DNA from: Datnioides undecimradiatus
Taxonomy: Eukaryota; Chordata; Actinopteri; Lobotiformes; Datnioididae
Length of the DNA stretch: 64,000 nucleotides
NCBI GenBank assembly: GCA_008933995.1
Contig: WARS01000013.1
Location: 558,001 to 622,000, forward strand
Direction of reading: 5' to 3'
Part shown: positions 22,357 through 35,249 of the stretch, piece after piece
Numbering within the stretch: position 1 is the stretch's first letter
How the letters are laid out: each line of letters starts with the position of its first letter
The notes under the pieces: generated by a model
What the model was told of the DNA's origin: nothing
Seen by the model: the letters and a program-made list of their open reading frames with translations, nothing else
Databases searched by the model: none
Made by a program: the position numbers and the translations under genes

Positions 22357-22730
22357 ACCTGGATTGCACGCAATGTGAGAGCGACCTCAACAGCTCTGAG
22401 GTGTAATGAAGGGAATATGGACCTTGAGACGTCTGGAAGCGGAGGAGACCCCATACTAGTGTGAAGACAAACACTTAGGGGACATGCAAGGTGGTTCCTT
22501 CTGCAGGTTGAATTAATTGAGAAACTGCAGGACACACCCTGGTCCCATTTGTATGTGTGTGCGTATGTGTATAGTACGGAGAATTGAATGCCATTCTCAC
22601 TTTGAACAGAAGCCATGCATAGGTCTGTACCAGTAGTTATTCTGGGAGTTTCTTTGTGACACTTGTTTTAGTCTGTTTTTACACTCCTTTTTTATTCTCC
22701 TTTTAATGTGTCTTTGAATCAAAACAAGAT

Positions 22731-22736
22731 AATAAA
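22731..22736 (+). terminator. dhrs3 poly(A) signal
   Basis: AATAAA lies 375 bases after the dhrs3 stop codon and is the first canonical hexamer downstream. A GT-rich stretch (acgtgtttctttgtg) follows about 20 bases later, as expected for a cleavage site. Confidence 0.65.
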
Positions 22737-23754
22737 ATGGAGTTTTAGAGACGCAACGTGTTTCTTTGTGCATGATGGGAACAGAAGAAGCGAACACTTG
22801 GGAGGTACATAGCTTTGTGTCTGGGTTTCGACTCCAATGGCGGTGTGATAACACCTTTGATTTATTTTCAAGCATGAGATCAGTGACTGTGACAGACGAT
22901 GTTGTCAAAACATAAAACACACGCTGGGGGGTTGGGTGATGGGGAGTCACTGTTTGTTCTCTGCTGTCACAAAATGGTGCAGGGGGATGGCGTAATTCTC
23001 CATAAATATGATGAACTCCAAACAAGTTGGTCAGGACCTTCTCATCCCATGTGCAGAGTGGACTGAACCACATTCGTTGCACAATGATCATGGATCAGCA
23101 GAGGGTCTGTTGTATTTATTGAGCCCTGAGAGGACAGTGTAGCAAAAGTTAAAAGTCAACTTTTGAAAAAGTTAACTATTTTACTGTTATGAAGACAATA
23201 TATCAAATTTAGTTTTGTTAGCTTGGCGCATTCTCACATAATCTTCAATCATCCAGTGTCTGCAACTGCTAAACATTTGTGGTAGTAGATCAAATAAATG
23301 TGATTTGCATTAGTGAAACCCCAGAGGCTAATATTCCAGAAGAGAAATGGGACAATATGGAGCCTCTTTTGCCTTAATGCATACGAATCTGAGCATATTC
23401 CAGGGCTTTAGAGCAAAACAGAGAAGGGGAGATGTGGAAATTCAAAATTTATCAATGCCAGAGTCTCACAATTACCTTGTGATTGAGGATATTATTTAAA
23501 AACTAGAAAAGGTATGTCTTAACACAGGGAAGAGCCAAGCTTAGGAGCTGTATTACCAAAGATTGCTTGTCACTTACATAAAACAATTGTCTGTGCCCTT
23601 GGGGAATTTGCAGCAGATGGGCACCTTAAACAACAAACAGAAACACATTTGTGATTTTGTGAACAAAATCTGGTCATTTTAAATCAAAGATCTGCATTTT
23701 GGTTCGTGTGAGTATTTTCTTTCTTTGCCCAGAATCAAAAGATAATACACGTAC

Positions 23755-23957
23755 GATAACTGTGAAGCATTAGCGTAGCTTAGCATAAATACTTGGAGCA
23801 AACAAGGAGAAACAGTTTTCCTGGTTTCATCTAAACGTTAAACAATCTTCCTCACTTTAGAGGTGCTGAGAGCGGTATTGATCTTCTCATCTATATCTTG
23901 GCAAGACAGATCGAAACAAGCTCTTTCTACTAAATGTGGGACTATTCCTTTAACTGA
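23755..23957. repeat. Teleost non-autonomous repeat (TTAAAGGAATAGT end)
   Basis: The right end reads ggactattcctttaa, preceded by tgatcttctcatcta and tcttggcaagacagatcg, with gcgtagcttagcataaa and aggagaaacagttttcctgg on the left. These match, in order, a widespread fish element whose one end reads 'gttaaaggaatagttcgaca'. The copy is internally degraded. The left boundary is approximate. Confidence 0.6.
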
Positions 23958-24744
23958 AATACCACCTTGTACACTCAGCTGTGTTAATGATGGGGATGTT
24001 AGTGGGAAGCCTAAAGGCAGATGTCACATTCCTGTGTCCCGGGCTTCAGACGATATGATGTCTTATTGTAATACCCACTTTCTGAGCCAAGAGCATTATT
24101 TTACAGCTGTTTCCCACTATACATGTGCTTGGCAACTTGCCGTTGTTCCACAGAATTTCTGTGGTTCACACAGTTGACTCACTGAGGCAAGACCAGACTT
24201 TTTTGAAGGTTACTGCATTGATCACTGTTGCACAGGTCAGTACCTTTCATCCCTTGGGGTAATGGCGCCTGTACTTTATTTTGGTGCTGTGCTAATGTGG
24301 TGTGTCTGTGCTTGTTTGTTAATGACTGCTTGAACTTAGATTCAAGTTTGTGCAATCCTGGACAGACAGAGGAGAACTTGCAACCTAGACTGCAAGGTGC
24401 AGCAAATCAGCAGAGTCAAATGGCATGAGGCATCTATCATCAAGGTGGATTGTCAGACATAATACAACCCTGAAACCGTAATTATGTTTCTAGTGACTAA
24501 TTATGTTACTAATGGCCACAGTAAGAAAAAACCCCCAGCAGTATTCTGCAGCTGAAAATTCATGACCAAAACATCCAGTCAGTCAAAACCATCACAAAAA
24601 CATCAAGCAAACATATTGATTTATCCAACTTTTGCTAGAAAAAAGTTTAGCGCAAAAGTTTAAGCTAGGTTAGACTGCACTTTAATTGATCTCATGTTGT
24701 TGAGAAACCATTGATAAAGTGAAAGACAGTCTCAGGACTGATTC

Positions 24745-24885
24745 TGGGCCTTTAACCAATTCAACTACATGGACATGTTACTTGTATCTTGCTGGACCTG
24801 AGCAATGACTTGACCTGTCTTGGTTGACTGGGTAACACGAAATTGGTAACTTGTGACTTGCTTGAGAGTTGGAGGTTAAGACTTG
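24745..24885. repeat. ACTTG-rich degenerate repeat
   Basis: The sequence repeats variants of gacttg and acttgtgactt at short, irregular intervals (tgacttgacctgtcttgg, gtgacttgcttgagagttgg, gacttgggacctg). It is an old minisatellite-like or interspersed repeat of a kind common in fish. Confidence 0.5.
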
Positions 24886-24999
24886 GGACCTGCTGGTGAT
24901 TTTTAAATGTGCGTCCCACATCTGGGTTAAATGAGGTGCAATGATAAGGTTCTGGAACTGTGCCTATATAAAAAGAATGCAGCTGCCATCCCTGTCAAA

Positions 25000-25020
25000 G
25001 TAGTAGTAGTAGTAGTAGTA
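25000..25020. repeat. (GTA)n microsatellite
   Basis: Seven tandem GTA units. Confidence 0.85.
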
Positions 25021-27797
25021 ACCTTGTGCAGAGATAAAGCGCAATTGATTTGCTCCACTGTATCAAATTGGCTACCTTGCAGCTTGATTTTTATTTGGTG
25101 GGGAGGAAGAAGACATACAGAACCAAATCCAAGTTAGGTAGGTGGACAGTGATGATTTCATTGGTGTTGGTGCAGACAACAAAACTCCAATGGACTGTGA
25201 GACAGTGTGTTCCTGTGAAGGTGCACCTAAGTGTCCACAGTTCAAGCCATTTGTGTCAAATGTCCTCCCACGCTTTAATACGATGCAGTAGTGCATGCTG
25301 TAAACAGTCTGTTCCTGGGGGACAAATTCACAGGGCACAAAAAACAAAGAAATGAAACTCAATTATAACCGAGTTACTGGACTATAAAAACAGGCATTTC
25401 TTTTGAGGGTGAATCTTACTGCATCATATGATGTTGTATTTGGTTAGATGATCATTTATACAGCGAGTCTCTCTTTGGCAGCACATAAAACGGTGTTAAA
25501 TGTGTTGTTTGACTAGAAAAAGACATTTGCTTTCAAACATTAAATACAAGTTTGATTAATGCGTTGACTTGTCAGAAGAACACACAAAGCAACTCCTTAT
25601 CTGCAGACCTGAAACAGGACCCCGTACTTTCATTCCTTCTGTTTGCATACCGAGATGCTCTGATTGTTTTGTCCTGAGACAGTACCCAGTATATTTAGAT
25701 CAGAGCAAAGAGCAATGTTCAGTGAAAATGCTAAGGAGCACAAATTTGTGCTTATCTGTGGGCCATGCAGTTTCCTTCTTTGCTGTGGGGTTAATCATGA
25801 AGCCAATAACATGGTCGAGAACGTGTGCAGCAAAAATACAGATTAAAACCGAAGATTATGCAAGCAGCCAACATGGAAAGGACAAGTAAACTTCAAGTGA
25901 ACTTGAAAGACAAGTGAACTCTATGTGGTTTTGGGGTTCTGGAAAACAAATACAGAGGGTACATACACAGAAGAACTTTCCCTTTGCTGCCTTGAGAGTA
26001 ATACTTCAACCCTCGACAATAAACACATGTAGGGATATGTGGATCACAGATCCAGACACACAGAGAGACACCACATAACTGAGCACAAGTTAAAGCAAGC
26101 ACACGCAACCAAAAGTGAACCCATGAGAGTGGCTGTAAAAGCTGGGATGGTGTCTGCCCTTTGGCTGCCAGACAAGCGTCATAAACATTCATTTGAATCT
26201 CAGCGAACCATGAATGCCCTCCTGTGCACTCACGATAGGGCCGCACATTGTGATCAGTAGGTGACCCACACTGGGTGGGGAGGGTTGACGGGCACTGCCG
26301 AGAGCGAACCCGAGCCTCCTTCAAGGGCCTGTTTCTCATTCTCTGAGCAGGCTGTTGCGAAAGCAGAGGGAGAAGGAGCATGTTGGGATGGAACTAGGTC
26401 GAGGAGGCATGTTCACATACGCTGGAAGAGGAGGGCTAAAATGGTTGGAAATCTCATGGGGCAGGTTCAGAGCAAGGTTAGCCAAATACTGAATAAATCA
26501 AAGGGGGCTTGGAAAGCTTTTTCCCTGCTGAAGGCGCTCAGCTCCAGGATGATGGACCAGGCGCAGGTGGAAGCAGAGGACTTAAGGTTCAGTCACATGG
26601 GGAGAAATCAGAGAGTGAAGCTGTCTCAGCTGTGGCCACATTCTCAGGTGTCTCTGCTGGACTTTTCAGTTTTATTTAGGATTGTTCGGCAGTTTGAAAA
26701 TATGTGTTAGAAGTCTCCAGGCTATGTTTTTCCCTCTTTGTCTCCGTGTGGTTAATTTGAAAAGACTGTGCAGTGAACTGATTCATCAGCTTTGATACCG
26801 ACCACAGTTATGTTCATGAAAGTTTATCTTAAATGCTCATTAGTCATCATTACCCCTTGCTGCACCTTTGTTATTGAACGCCCCAGAAGCTCCCTCGTCT
26901 ATACTTTGAAAGAGCGCAACGAGCCTGAGTGTATTTTTCCTATATGCTGTCCAAGCATTTGTAATCCCAACACAGGGGCTTGGAAAGTCGGCCTCCAATG
27001 ATCCATTAAATATATTATAGGCGCCTGGATCTGGAGTCCATTTGGCTTGTTGTGCAGTGATGCCGAACGCATGTAGAACCTCAGCCAGTGCAGGAATCTG
27101 TCGTTATTCACATCACATACACTTACAGATCCTGTGACTCCCAGTTTCCTGGCAGATGGTTCGCTCTGACTTTGAGGCTTAATATGACTCTGCCGCGTAT
27201 GATAAATGTATTTCTAAAACACCTCATATCAATTTTCACCTCGCAGTCATTTCGTCTGTCAAATATGCTAAGTATCTGCTGGCTGCCGTCATTTCTGTCA
27301 ATTTGTTTTGGAGCCAGTCATAATGCAGAATTTCTCCCATTTGTATTAATGCTCTAAACAAATATCCCCCTGTTTTGCACCAACACACTCAGGACAAGTG
27401 CTTTCAGAAACTGGCTCTGTGAGCAGTGGACTATCACCTGTAATAAACCCCATAAGTCTGTGTGCTTTGTGGACCAGCAGACACTGCCCGAAGCGAATAG
27501 CTGAATGAGCCTGAAGCCAGGGGCAACGAGAAGGTAGTGGAGTGGAGTTCAGCGAGGTGTTATTTGTTACAACGCCTTATCCGCTTTCCCTGAACAACGC
27601 CGTTAGCCTCCTTGCCAGTTTGTTGCCTGGTTCATCCATCACTGGGTAGGTAGTATGATAAAAAGGCTCGGGCCTAACCCACAGCAAGGGGCCAGCCGTG
27701 ACGCCTCAGTTGACCTGTCAAACTGTAAGAGTTATTGTACACTGCGGTGTTAAAGGTCAAAGGGAGCAGCAAGCTCAGAGGGTGTCAGTCCTTAGAA

Positions 27798-27826
27798 ACA
27801 CACACATGCACACACTCGCACACACA
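27798..27826. repeat. CA-rich imperfect microsatellite
   Basis: Interrupted CA repeats (acacacacatgcacacact and following). Confidence 0.6.
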
Positions 27827-30800
27827 GTAGATAAATGTAGGGACTTAGCTGCAATCCATTAATGTAAACTGTGTACAACATTTGACTCAGAGAGACATGT
27901 TAAGTATGAAACAGGCTGCGTGATGCTGAGGCAAATAACTCTTCCAGCTTGTGTTCATTCACTTCAGCCACCACTTAAAGAATGCAGGCTTTACAGCTTG
28001 ATGCATCGTACATATGCATTGGGCGAATGGGGCTGTAGTTGTACAACACAAGGTCAAACAGTTGGTAGTTGGGGCATAACTCTCCATAAATTCTATTCAT
28101 CACTGGCTGCCAGCCATATCTACACAGCTCTCTCTCCGCAGCCAGCAGCGAAGCGCCGAGTATCTATATGGTGATCTTTGTGGGGAAGCGGTTTTGGAGC
28201 TCCGCAGAAAACTCTGTCTCCGCTATCGCCTGTTGTTCATTAAAGTTGCTTTCTGGAACATCATATCATGCCAACAGATATGATTGGGAGCAACACCAGA
28301 TCACAGCAACGAGGTGCTTGGCGCCACTGGAGAAGTTGCCCACTCGTAATGATGTGTTTAAAAAAAACAACAACAAAAAAACAGAAGCAATTTTGAAATG
28401 AAAGGAACAACAGATACAAAGTTAATGATGTTCCTGCTACTGATTTCATGGGAGAGAAGTTGCAGGTCTGATTTTTCCTGAACTCCCATATGACATAAAA
28501 AAATCCCTCCAGGTCATTCACCTACATTGTGCAGCCGAGAGAGTTCTGTTTCACATGTGGTTTCCAGTGTTCTGCTTTTGAACACTGACAGTTAACAGGG
28601 AGAAAGTGGGAGGTAAGCGCTGAGGGACAAACAAAGCAAAGTAAAGCCTGCTTTTCACTGCGAGCAGAAGGCAAACACTCAAAGGGGAAGGGTGTGGGAG
28701 GGTGAAACACAGTTCACATTGCGCGGATGGGCTCAGGATATTTATAAAGCCCACTAGGCATCACGTCAGGAGATCTCTGCTGAAAAATGTTGTTCCCAGA
28801 TGGACCGCCTCAGCCAGATTTATTTATTACAGAGCAGCTTCCTCATAGATTGCGCAACAGTGTCGCAGCACGAGCGAACTCTGTGCCTCGGTGTCTGTTG
28901 CCAGCAGCCTGCCTCGCTCAAGGTGAATCAGATGTGGGTCAGATGGAGGGCAACGTCCTCTCAACGCCCTCATTTGAAATCCAGAGTAGATATCAAGAGG
29001 TTATACAACCTTCTCAGGATGCCAGTGCTCTCCCCATGACAAAGGAGACATGAGTTGTGCAGGTCGTAGACTCTTACTAAACCACAGACACACTGATAAG
29101 ACTGACAGGAATAAAAATAGATGAAATGCCGCGCATATTTTCTTGACTTATGTAAAATAGCTGACAGTTAAGACGCTCTTTAAGAGTTCTCTTGGCACAG
29201 AAGCTCTAGATCTATCACGGGGCTATATTACACCAAAACAGGCCTCCCAAGCCCACAGCCTGCATGCAAGACACGTGACCAGAGTTGGCGGCCCCTGTGA
29301 ACTACACCTGAACTTAGCTAAATGGAAACAGACCAAACACATAGTTTGCGTCAGGATGAAAGCATCCCTCTGGAGAGCTGTTACAGAGGGTTTTGAGGAG
29401 AGGATGTGGGTTATCAAGCTGCGCAGGAGAGCTGAAAAGCACTTTTCTAAACGATTGAGTCAGCATGGGGCTTAGTTATATGTCTGAGCAGAAATCACAC
29501 TCAAAACCCCTCACATCTCAGGAGTACAGTTCTCCCCTCATTCTAAGCTTTATTAATGTGGAACATGCACCTTTTGCCAGAGGTTCTACACATATGGGTC
29601 CCTCATTATCCTGTGTTTTTTGGTGAGGGGGGGGGTTGTTTTTTCAAGTGCACAGCTTTCATATCTGCATCTCAGGATGACATCAATCAGAGGCGAGAGA
29701 GATGAAAAAAAAAACCCGATGGCATCTGCAGGTGACTGAAAATCAAACCTGTGTGATCACGTTACTGCCTGAACTCTCCCAGCGTGCATTTTGCGAGCTG
29801 ACTGGCCAAAGATGTGAAAAATATGTGAGCCCTCTTTAGCTGGAGACGTCTTTAACAAAAACATCCCGGCAAAGTTCAGGTAAAAGAGAGCACAGAGACT
29901 GTGGGAGGCCAAAACACAGCAGCCAACCTCCCACGCGTGACACGCTACTGAACCTACAGCTGGGTGCCTGTGTTTGGACTGCACTTGTATGTTGTCCAAG
30001 TGCTACAAAAGTCAGAGAGAAGCAGAGAGCATTGAGGGATGGAGAGGGAGAGGAATAGCCAGTTTGTGTTTGTAGCCTTCACACAGAAGCCAAGAAGAGT
30101 AATTGCCTGCTCAACACCTCAGAGGTGAAAGGTTGGCTGGGAATGCGGGGGGTGGTCGCACAGCCTGCTGTAATTAGCCTGAAAAAGGACAAATGACTCT
30201 CCCACCAGATCGCTGCGAGTATGTCAGATCTGGACCACTGAAGACCTTACAAGATAATATCGTGGCCTCTTGGAGATCCCGATTACACGATAGGCTGCTT
30301 TTGAAATGAGGCTGGGGAAGTGAAGAGCCACGCATGGCTTCGGCCGTTGTATCTGGTGTTCAGGGCGTTTGTTTTACAGAAGAAGTTTTTTTTTTTGCAG
30401 GAAAGCTTTGAGTGGCGCAGCAGTTTAATGCTTTCTCAACTCGTTCCATAACACTAACTAATCTAGATGGGGGCATCTGGGGGTAATTTGGTTGAAAGAA
30501 GGAATTATACACAGAGTAATGTGCAACACAGCTGCCCTCATGAGACACGACTGGGTTTGGTGCACTGTGAAGCATTTCGTCAAAATGATGAAAACTACAT
30601 AGCAACCTGTTTTCAATTGTCACAAAGCCCCAAACAAAAGAGCTGCAATTTCGCACAATTTCTCAATTAGACTGCTCTACCGTACGTGGCACACGGACAG
30701 TCTGAGATGTGCAGCAGGTCTCCAGTTCCATTAAAAAGGGTTTCATGTAACAGAATGATCAGAACTACCCGCCCCCTTTCCCTGCCACCGCTCTGCTGCC

Positions 30801-32090
30801 GGGCTTGGATGAGCCAGACTGGACTGAGATTGAACTGAGCCGAGGAATTCCAACATCTGGCTTGTATCTACAGCTTACGGTCATTTGGATGCAGTTGATG
30901 GTTTCCAGTAGATCCACAAAGACTGAATTGTTCTGGGTTTGGGCCTTGTCTGCCTTGGACTCGGAGGGCGTGGTGCTCTGGCGCCTGACTGCCACAGCTG
31001 GGCCTGTCTGTCAAATCCTCATGTGACACACAAGACTGAGTTATCCCCAGCGTGAGAATTGGGAGAGAGATTGGGGTGGTCACCACATGACTGGAGGGGC
31101 TTCGATGAAATGTGAGAACATACTGTATGTTAGGCCTAAATCACCGCGTTCATTATGTTGAAGGAAAAAAAACGGGGGAAATTCCACTTTTCACAGCTTT
31201 TTACTACATTAGCTGAGGCATATGAAATCATTAAGCAGAACTCTTTCAGGGACTGAGAGATGACAAACACTTGCTTCAGTCAGCTAAACCACACTCTGGT
31301 GCCTCTCCTCCCCCACCAAGGTCCCACACTACACTGCAAGTTTGACAATTGGGTTCAACACCAGGTCAAGCTCTGGGTTTGACAATGGGCCAACCAGTCT
31401 TCAATGGGAGTAAAGCAGACAGCTTTCCCACAAAGAGCTCAGTCACACAGAGGGGATTCTGGCTTAGTGGCCTCTCCTATTTAAACCACACTGACTGGAA
31501 TTAAAGAAAATCTTTCTCACTGCGTTACAACATCGCTGCTGCTGTTGCCGCTGTTGTTGCTGGCCATGGACACTATCAGTTACCGTCTCATGGTTCACGA
31601 ATTCCGTTTGCACCAGGAGACGAGCCCTTTCACTTTTCCCCCTGCTGTTTATTTTGCATACGTCTCCTGTCGACAAACTTTGCTTGCGCTGATATGAAAA
31701 CAATATGTCACCATGCATGTAGAGACCCAGTGTGAGGCTCTCGCTGTTTGCTCATCTGTGTGAATCCCCAGTCAGCCCAGGCCTGGGAGGACTGATTATA
31801 TTTTAAACATCCTGTATGTTTCGCAAAGTGCATCTGTGTTTGTTTGTTGTTGCGTTTGATCTTGTCTTTGTGCATGCGTGTTGTAACGATACACGTGAGT
31901 TTTTCTGCGTTGCTGTGTATATGCTGGTGTACGGCTGGCGAGCGCTGACTGAGGGACATGGATCTTGCACACTGAGTGTGTGAACTCTGGCTGAACCCCT
32001 GGGTGTACTGTTTCAGGCACGCTCTGACAACCTCGCCCCAATGACCCGGCTCGCGACTGCACAGTTCACAGGGAGGTCCTCTACTCACGC

Positions 32091-32225
32091 ACAGCCACCC
32101 CCTCCTCCCACTCCCACCTCTCTCCCTCTCCTCATCCCCTCTCTGTTCCCCCTGCACCCTCCTTCACCTCTCTACTCCACTCTACCCTCCCTCTCCTCTC
32201 AACTTTTCTCAATCTCTCCCTTCAT
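32091..32225. repeat. Polypyrimidine tract
   Basis: About 135 bases are almost entirely C and T on the plus strand, with rare interruptions. The long plus-strand frame across it (Pro/Ser/Leu-rich) is a composition artefact. Mirror-like homopyrimidine sequence of this kind can form triplex DNA. Confidence 0.65.
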
Positions 32226-32649
32226 GCTGTGTTTTTTCACAACCCCTCCTGCCTTTCCCTTCTCTCTCTATTTCTATCACGCCGTTGTCAACAAGACAGA
32301 AACTGTCTGCTGGCATCTCGAAGAGACACGTCCTGCAGACCTGCCAATGGAGACAAACTGTCTTTAAATACCACGCTCCCTAACGTCCTTATCAGGCGTG
32401 TGGAATGAGTTCCTTTTGTGGATAACAAAATGTCCTTTTACACCGAAGTGGCAGTTTTCAGGACTGCAAGACGAGTTCAGGTGTGAATTTAAAGGCAACA
32501 AATCCCTGCCTGTGACAAAAACACTTGTTTGCATGTCTGTGTTCACGACTCGGATTCAATTCATGGATCAAAAGTACAGATTTTCTAAAAGTTTAGAGCA
32601 GTTTTGGTTTTGTTTTTTAGGTAGTTGTACTTTGTGTTTGACACTGCTT

Positions 32650-32960
32650 TAGACTTTTTTCTCCACTTGATTTCAGTGAAAGATGATGCACCCCACTACA
32701 TTTACTCAGCAGCTATAGTTAGAGTCACATACAAAGCATACGATCAATACATAAATCATAAAAAGATCAAATATAACTTAAACAGAACCATCTACAACAT
32801 TAAAGTTGTAAAGTTAAAGTAGCTGCTGCCTGCATATCAATAGTATTCAGTAACACAGTAACCCACCACTGGCAGGGAGCAGTGTGGAGAAGAGAGGATT
32901 TTTACTTTCTGATTCTTAAACATGTTGTTTCTGATACTTTTATATGTTTTGAATGCAGTT
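32650..32960. repeat. Diverged copy of the acttaagtaa-type repeat
   Basis: The phrases cactacatttactcagcagc and tatagttagagtcacatac at the left, and cttttatatgttttgaatgc at the right, correspond to recognisable parts of the same fish repeat seen near 14256-14640. The middle is rearranged and AT-rich. Confidence 0.4.
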
Positions 32961-33178
32961 AAGAGCTGTCAGTTAGTTGATGCATGTAAGTAGGAGCGTA
33001 TACTGCAAGTCAAGAGGCATTAATACAAAATTTACAGTATTATATTAAAAAGTCTGTGATTTAAACAGGGATAATTCTTCTTGCATAGACTGCACTATCT
33101 ATGAATTCCAGCCCATTTAGATACAGTGTATATTTGATATATAACATGGGCTGTCTTCTGTTTTTTTTTACCACCATG

Positions 33179-33403
33179 TTAACTTGTTATTATGTTATCA
33201 AACCTTCTTCTCCCCCATCTGGTTTTTAATTCACCACAGAAGTTCTGACTGATCTTCAATGGGCGGTCTTTAAGTCGCTGTACATATAGCCTCCTTATGC
33301 CGTCGATCACATCCTTGCAGTTGCAGCAAATAAAGATGGCGGGGCAGATGGCCAGACATAATGTCACGCCAGATTCTGAATATCGCAGAACCCTGAGCTG
33401 TGT
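33179..33403 (-). other. Possible terminal coding exon of unknown identity
   Basis: On the minus strand a long pyrimidine tract (about 33432-33409) ends in CAATAG, a good acceptor. A 74-codon frame begins directly after it and ends at TAA 33181-33179. The predicted piece has a short hydrophobic segment (TLCLAICPAIFICC) followed by a basic tail (DGIRRLYVQRLKDRP, RWGRRRFD). I do not recognise it. No partner exon or convincing poly(A) signal was found, and 75-codon frames do occur by chance, so this may be non-coding. Confidence 0.25.
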
Positions 33404-34973
33404 CTATTGCAAAAAAAAAAGAAAGAAAGAAAGGGAAATGCAGACTTGATACATTATTAATCAAACAATGATTCATCAGTGCATCGCTGTAAATAAGAGG
33501 ATGTTTTCATTCAAACACGAAGCTTAAAAACGAGTGGCTAGAAGTGGGAGTGAGCTGTTATTCGTCTCCGAGCGAAAGAACAGAAGTCTTGATGTTGACT
33601 CGATCTGCTCTGGATAACATTACAGTGTTTTTTCCTCTGTCAGTGAGTCATGGCAATTTCAACATAGCCCTGAGTGATTTTGGTCATGCAGCCCAGGAAA
33701 TATGATGATTCAGTGTGTATTTCAGTATTGTGCACATGGCTGACCTATGACTTACTATTCCAGGCTCGTAGTGTAAAATGGCAGCTTAGTTCAGTGAGAG
33801 GAGCGAAGAGTGGAGATCAGTCATTAAAAACAGCTTAAAAAAAGAAAAGAGGAAATGTCAGCGCGCCGAGCGAACGCAGGCCCACCGTTTGTGTTTGTCT
33901 GACTCGCGCGTCCTTGCGCCCACCTGACGGGATCGGCAATAAACAAACACTTCATAAATCTAGAAAGCATTCCGTCTCTATCAGTGTGTGTCTTGTGCCG
34001 TGTCATAGGTCTTCAAACCTCTCATTGCTGATCACCCCACCAGTCATCTCATTAACTCCCTTCCAACCTCTCCCTAACCCCTGGTACAGGCTTTACTCTT
34101 GACATTATGGGAGGCACCACTTATCCACTCAAAGGACCCATGCTGTGCTGCCTGTGCAAACTGCCTGATTAGTTGGCCACCCCTGACTTGCTGTTTGGTC
34201 TGTGAGTGTCGAATGATAGATTGTCTCTCATTTGTCTTTTTCAAAAGCCTTTATAAGCTCCTGCTCCATCTGCACGGTTAGCACATCCACCTGGTGCTCG
34301 TGTTATTTGAAGTTCACTCATGAACAGCCATGAAGTCAAAGAGGGCTGAGTGAGCAGTAACATGCTTTTCATGGTACGTGTGCGGAACGGGGAATAACAA
34401 CCTGCTTTCGATTTCTCTTACGTTACTCAATTTCACTCTCGCTGACTCCCTGGATTTGCTCTGTGCGACCACAGGCTCGTGTTCACATTGCAGGGCTGTT
34501 TCTGTGTCCAGTGAGAACAGTAACACGAGCCTTTACAAAGACACACGGGGATGAGGGCTTTAAAAACAAACCTTCATCTGACTGTCAGGAAAATATTTAT
34601 TGGTGAGGGTGGCCCTCCTCACCCTCCCACCCTCAGAATGACCTCCGTTTACCCAGGGCATGCCCTCGTTCCCCACACACCCCACAGAACTCCTGCTGGA
34701 AATGGGTTTGTGTTACAGGGCCCCTGGGGGGCTCGCAGCAGGGGCTGGAGGCCGTCAAGAGCGGGCCCCTTCAGCCATGGACAGCTCCTCCGCTCTCGCA
34801 GAGTCAGCGAGGGAAAGACCTGAACTTGGAATGACCCCACCAAGCAAAGTCCCCGATGGGTTCATCCACAGGCCAAAGCTCCGGTTCCCCTCACCCCTAA
34901 ATTTTCCTGCTCTTCTCTTTTTTTGGACCTGTTTTTCCAACTAGACCAATACATTTTCCAGAGAAGTATCAGG

Positions 34974-35070
34974 CCCCCCCCCCCCCTCCCGCCCCCATTC
35001 CCTTCCTGCTTCCCGTCCTCCCTTCATCCCCCTCCAACACCCCCCCAACACCCCTGTCTCATACACAGTC
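34974..35070. repeat. C-rich polypyrimidine tract
   Basis: A run of about fourteen C is followed by further C and T runs to about 35070. It is low-complexity and could form unusual structures on the C-rich strand. Confidence 0.65.
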
Positions 35071-35223
35071 ACCTAGTTAACTCTTCTTACTCCTCTCACA
35101 AAGGGGAAAGGCCTTTCATGTTTATAGCCCCTTCAGATGCTTCCTCCCCTTTACACCTGCTGTCCTAACGTGTCAGGAGTGTGGAGAGTTTATTGTCCCC
35201 TTATCATGTATGTAGGTGTTTGG

Positions 35224-35249
35224 TAGAAAGAAAGAAAGAAAGAAAGAAA
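35224..35249. repeat. (GAAA)n microsatellite
   Basis: Six tandem GAAA units. Confidence 0.85.

Larger units (their letters stand above)
22760..33178. other. Intergenic DNA downstream of dhrs3
   Basis: I find no supported exon. Overlapping opposite-strand frames near 25893-26710 (162 and 149 codons) resemble no family and lack splice or poly(A) context. The stretch contains scattered repeats listed separately, a GTA microsatellite at 25000-25020, a CA-rich tract at 27798-27825 and a pyrimidine-rich tract near 32091-32225. Confidence 0.5.

Noticed and set aside
25893-26710. Opposite-strand frames of 162 and 149 codons
   Set aside because: Neither translation resembles a protein family. Lengths are near the chance maximum for 64 kb in six frames.
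32041-32367. 108-codon plus-strand frame rich in Pro, Ser and Leu
   Set aside because: It is produced by the polypyrimidine tract, which rarely contains stop codons.
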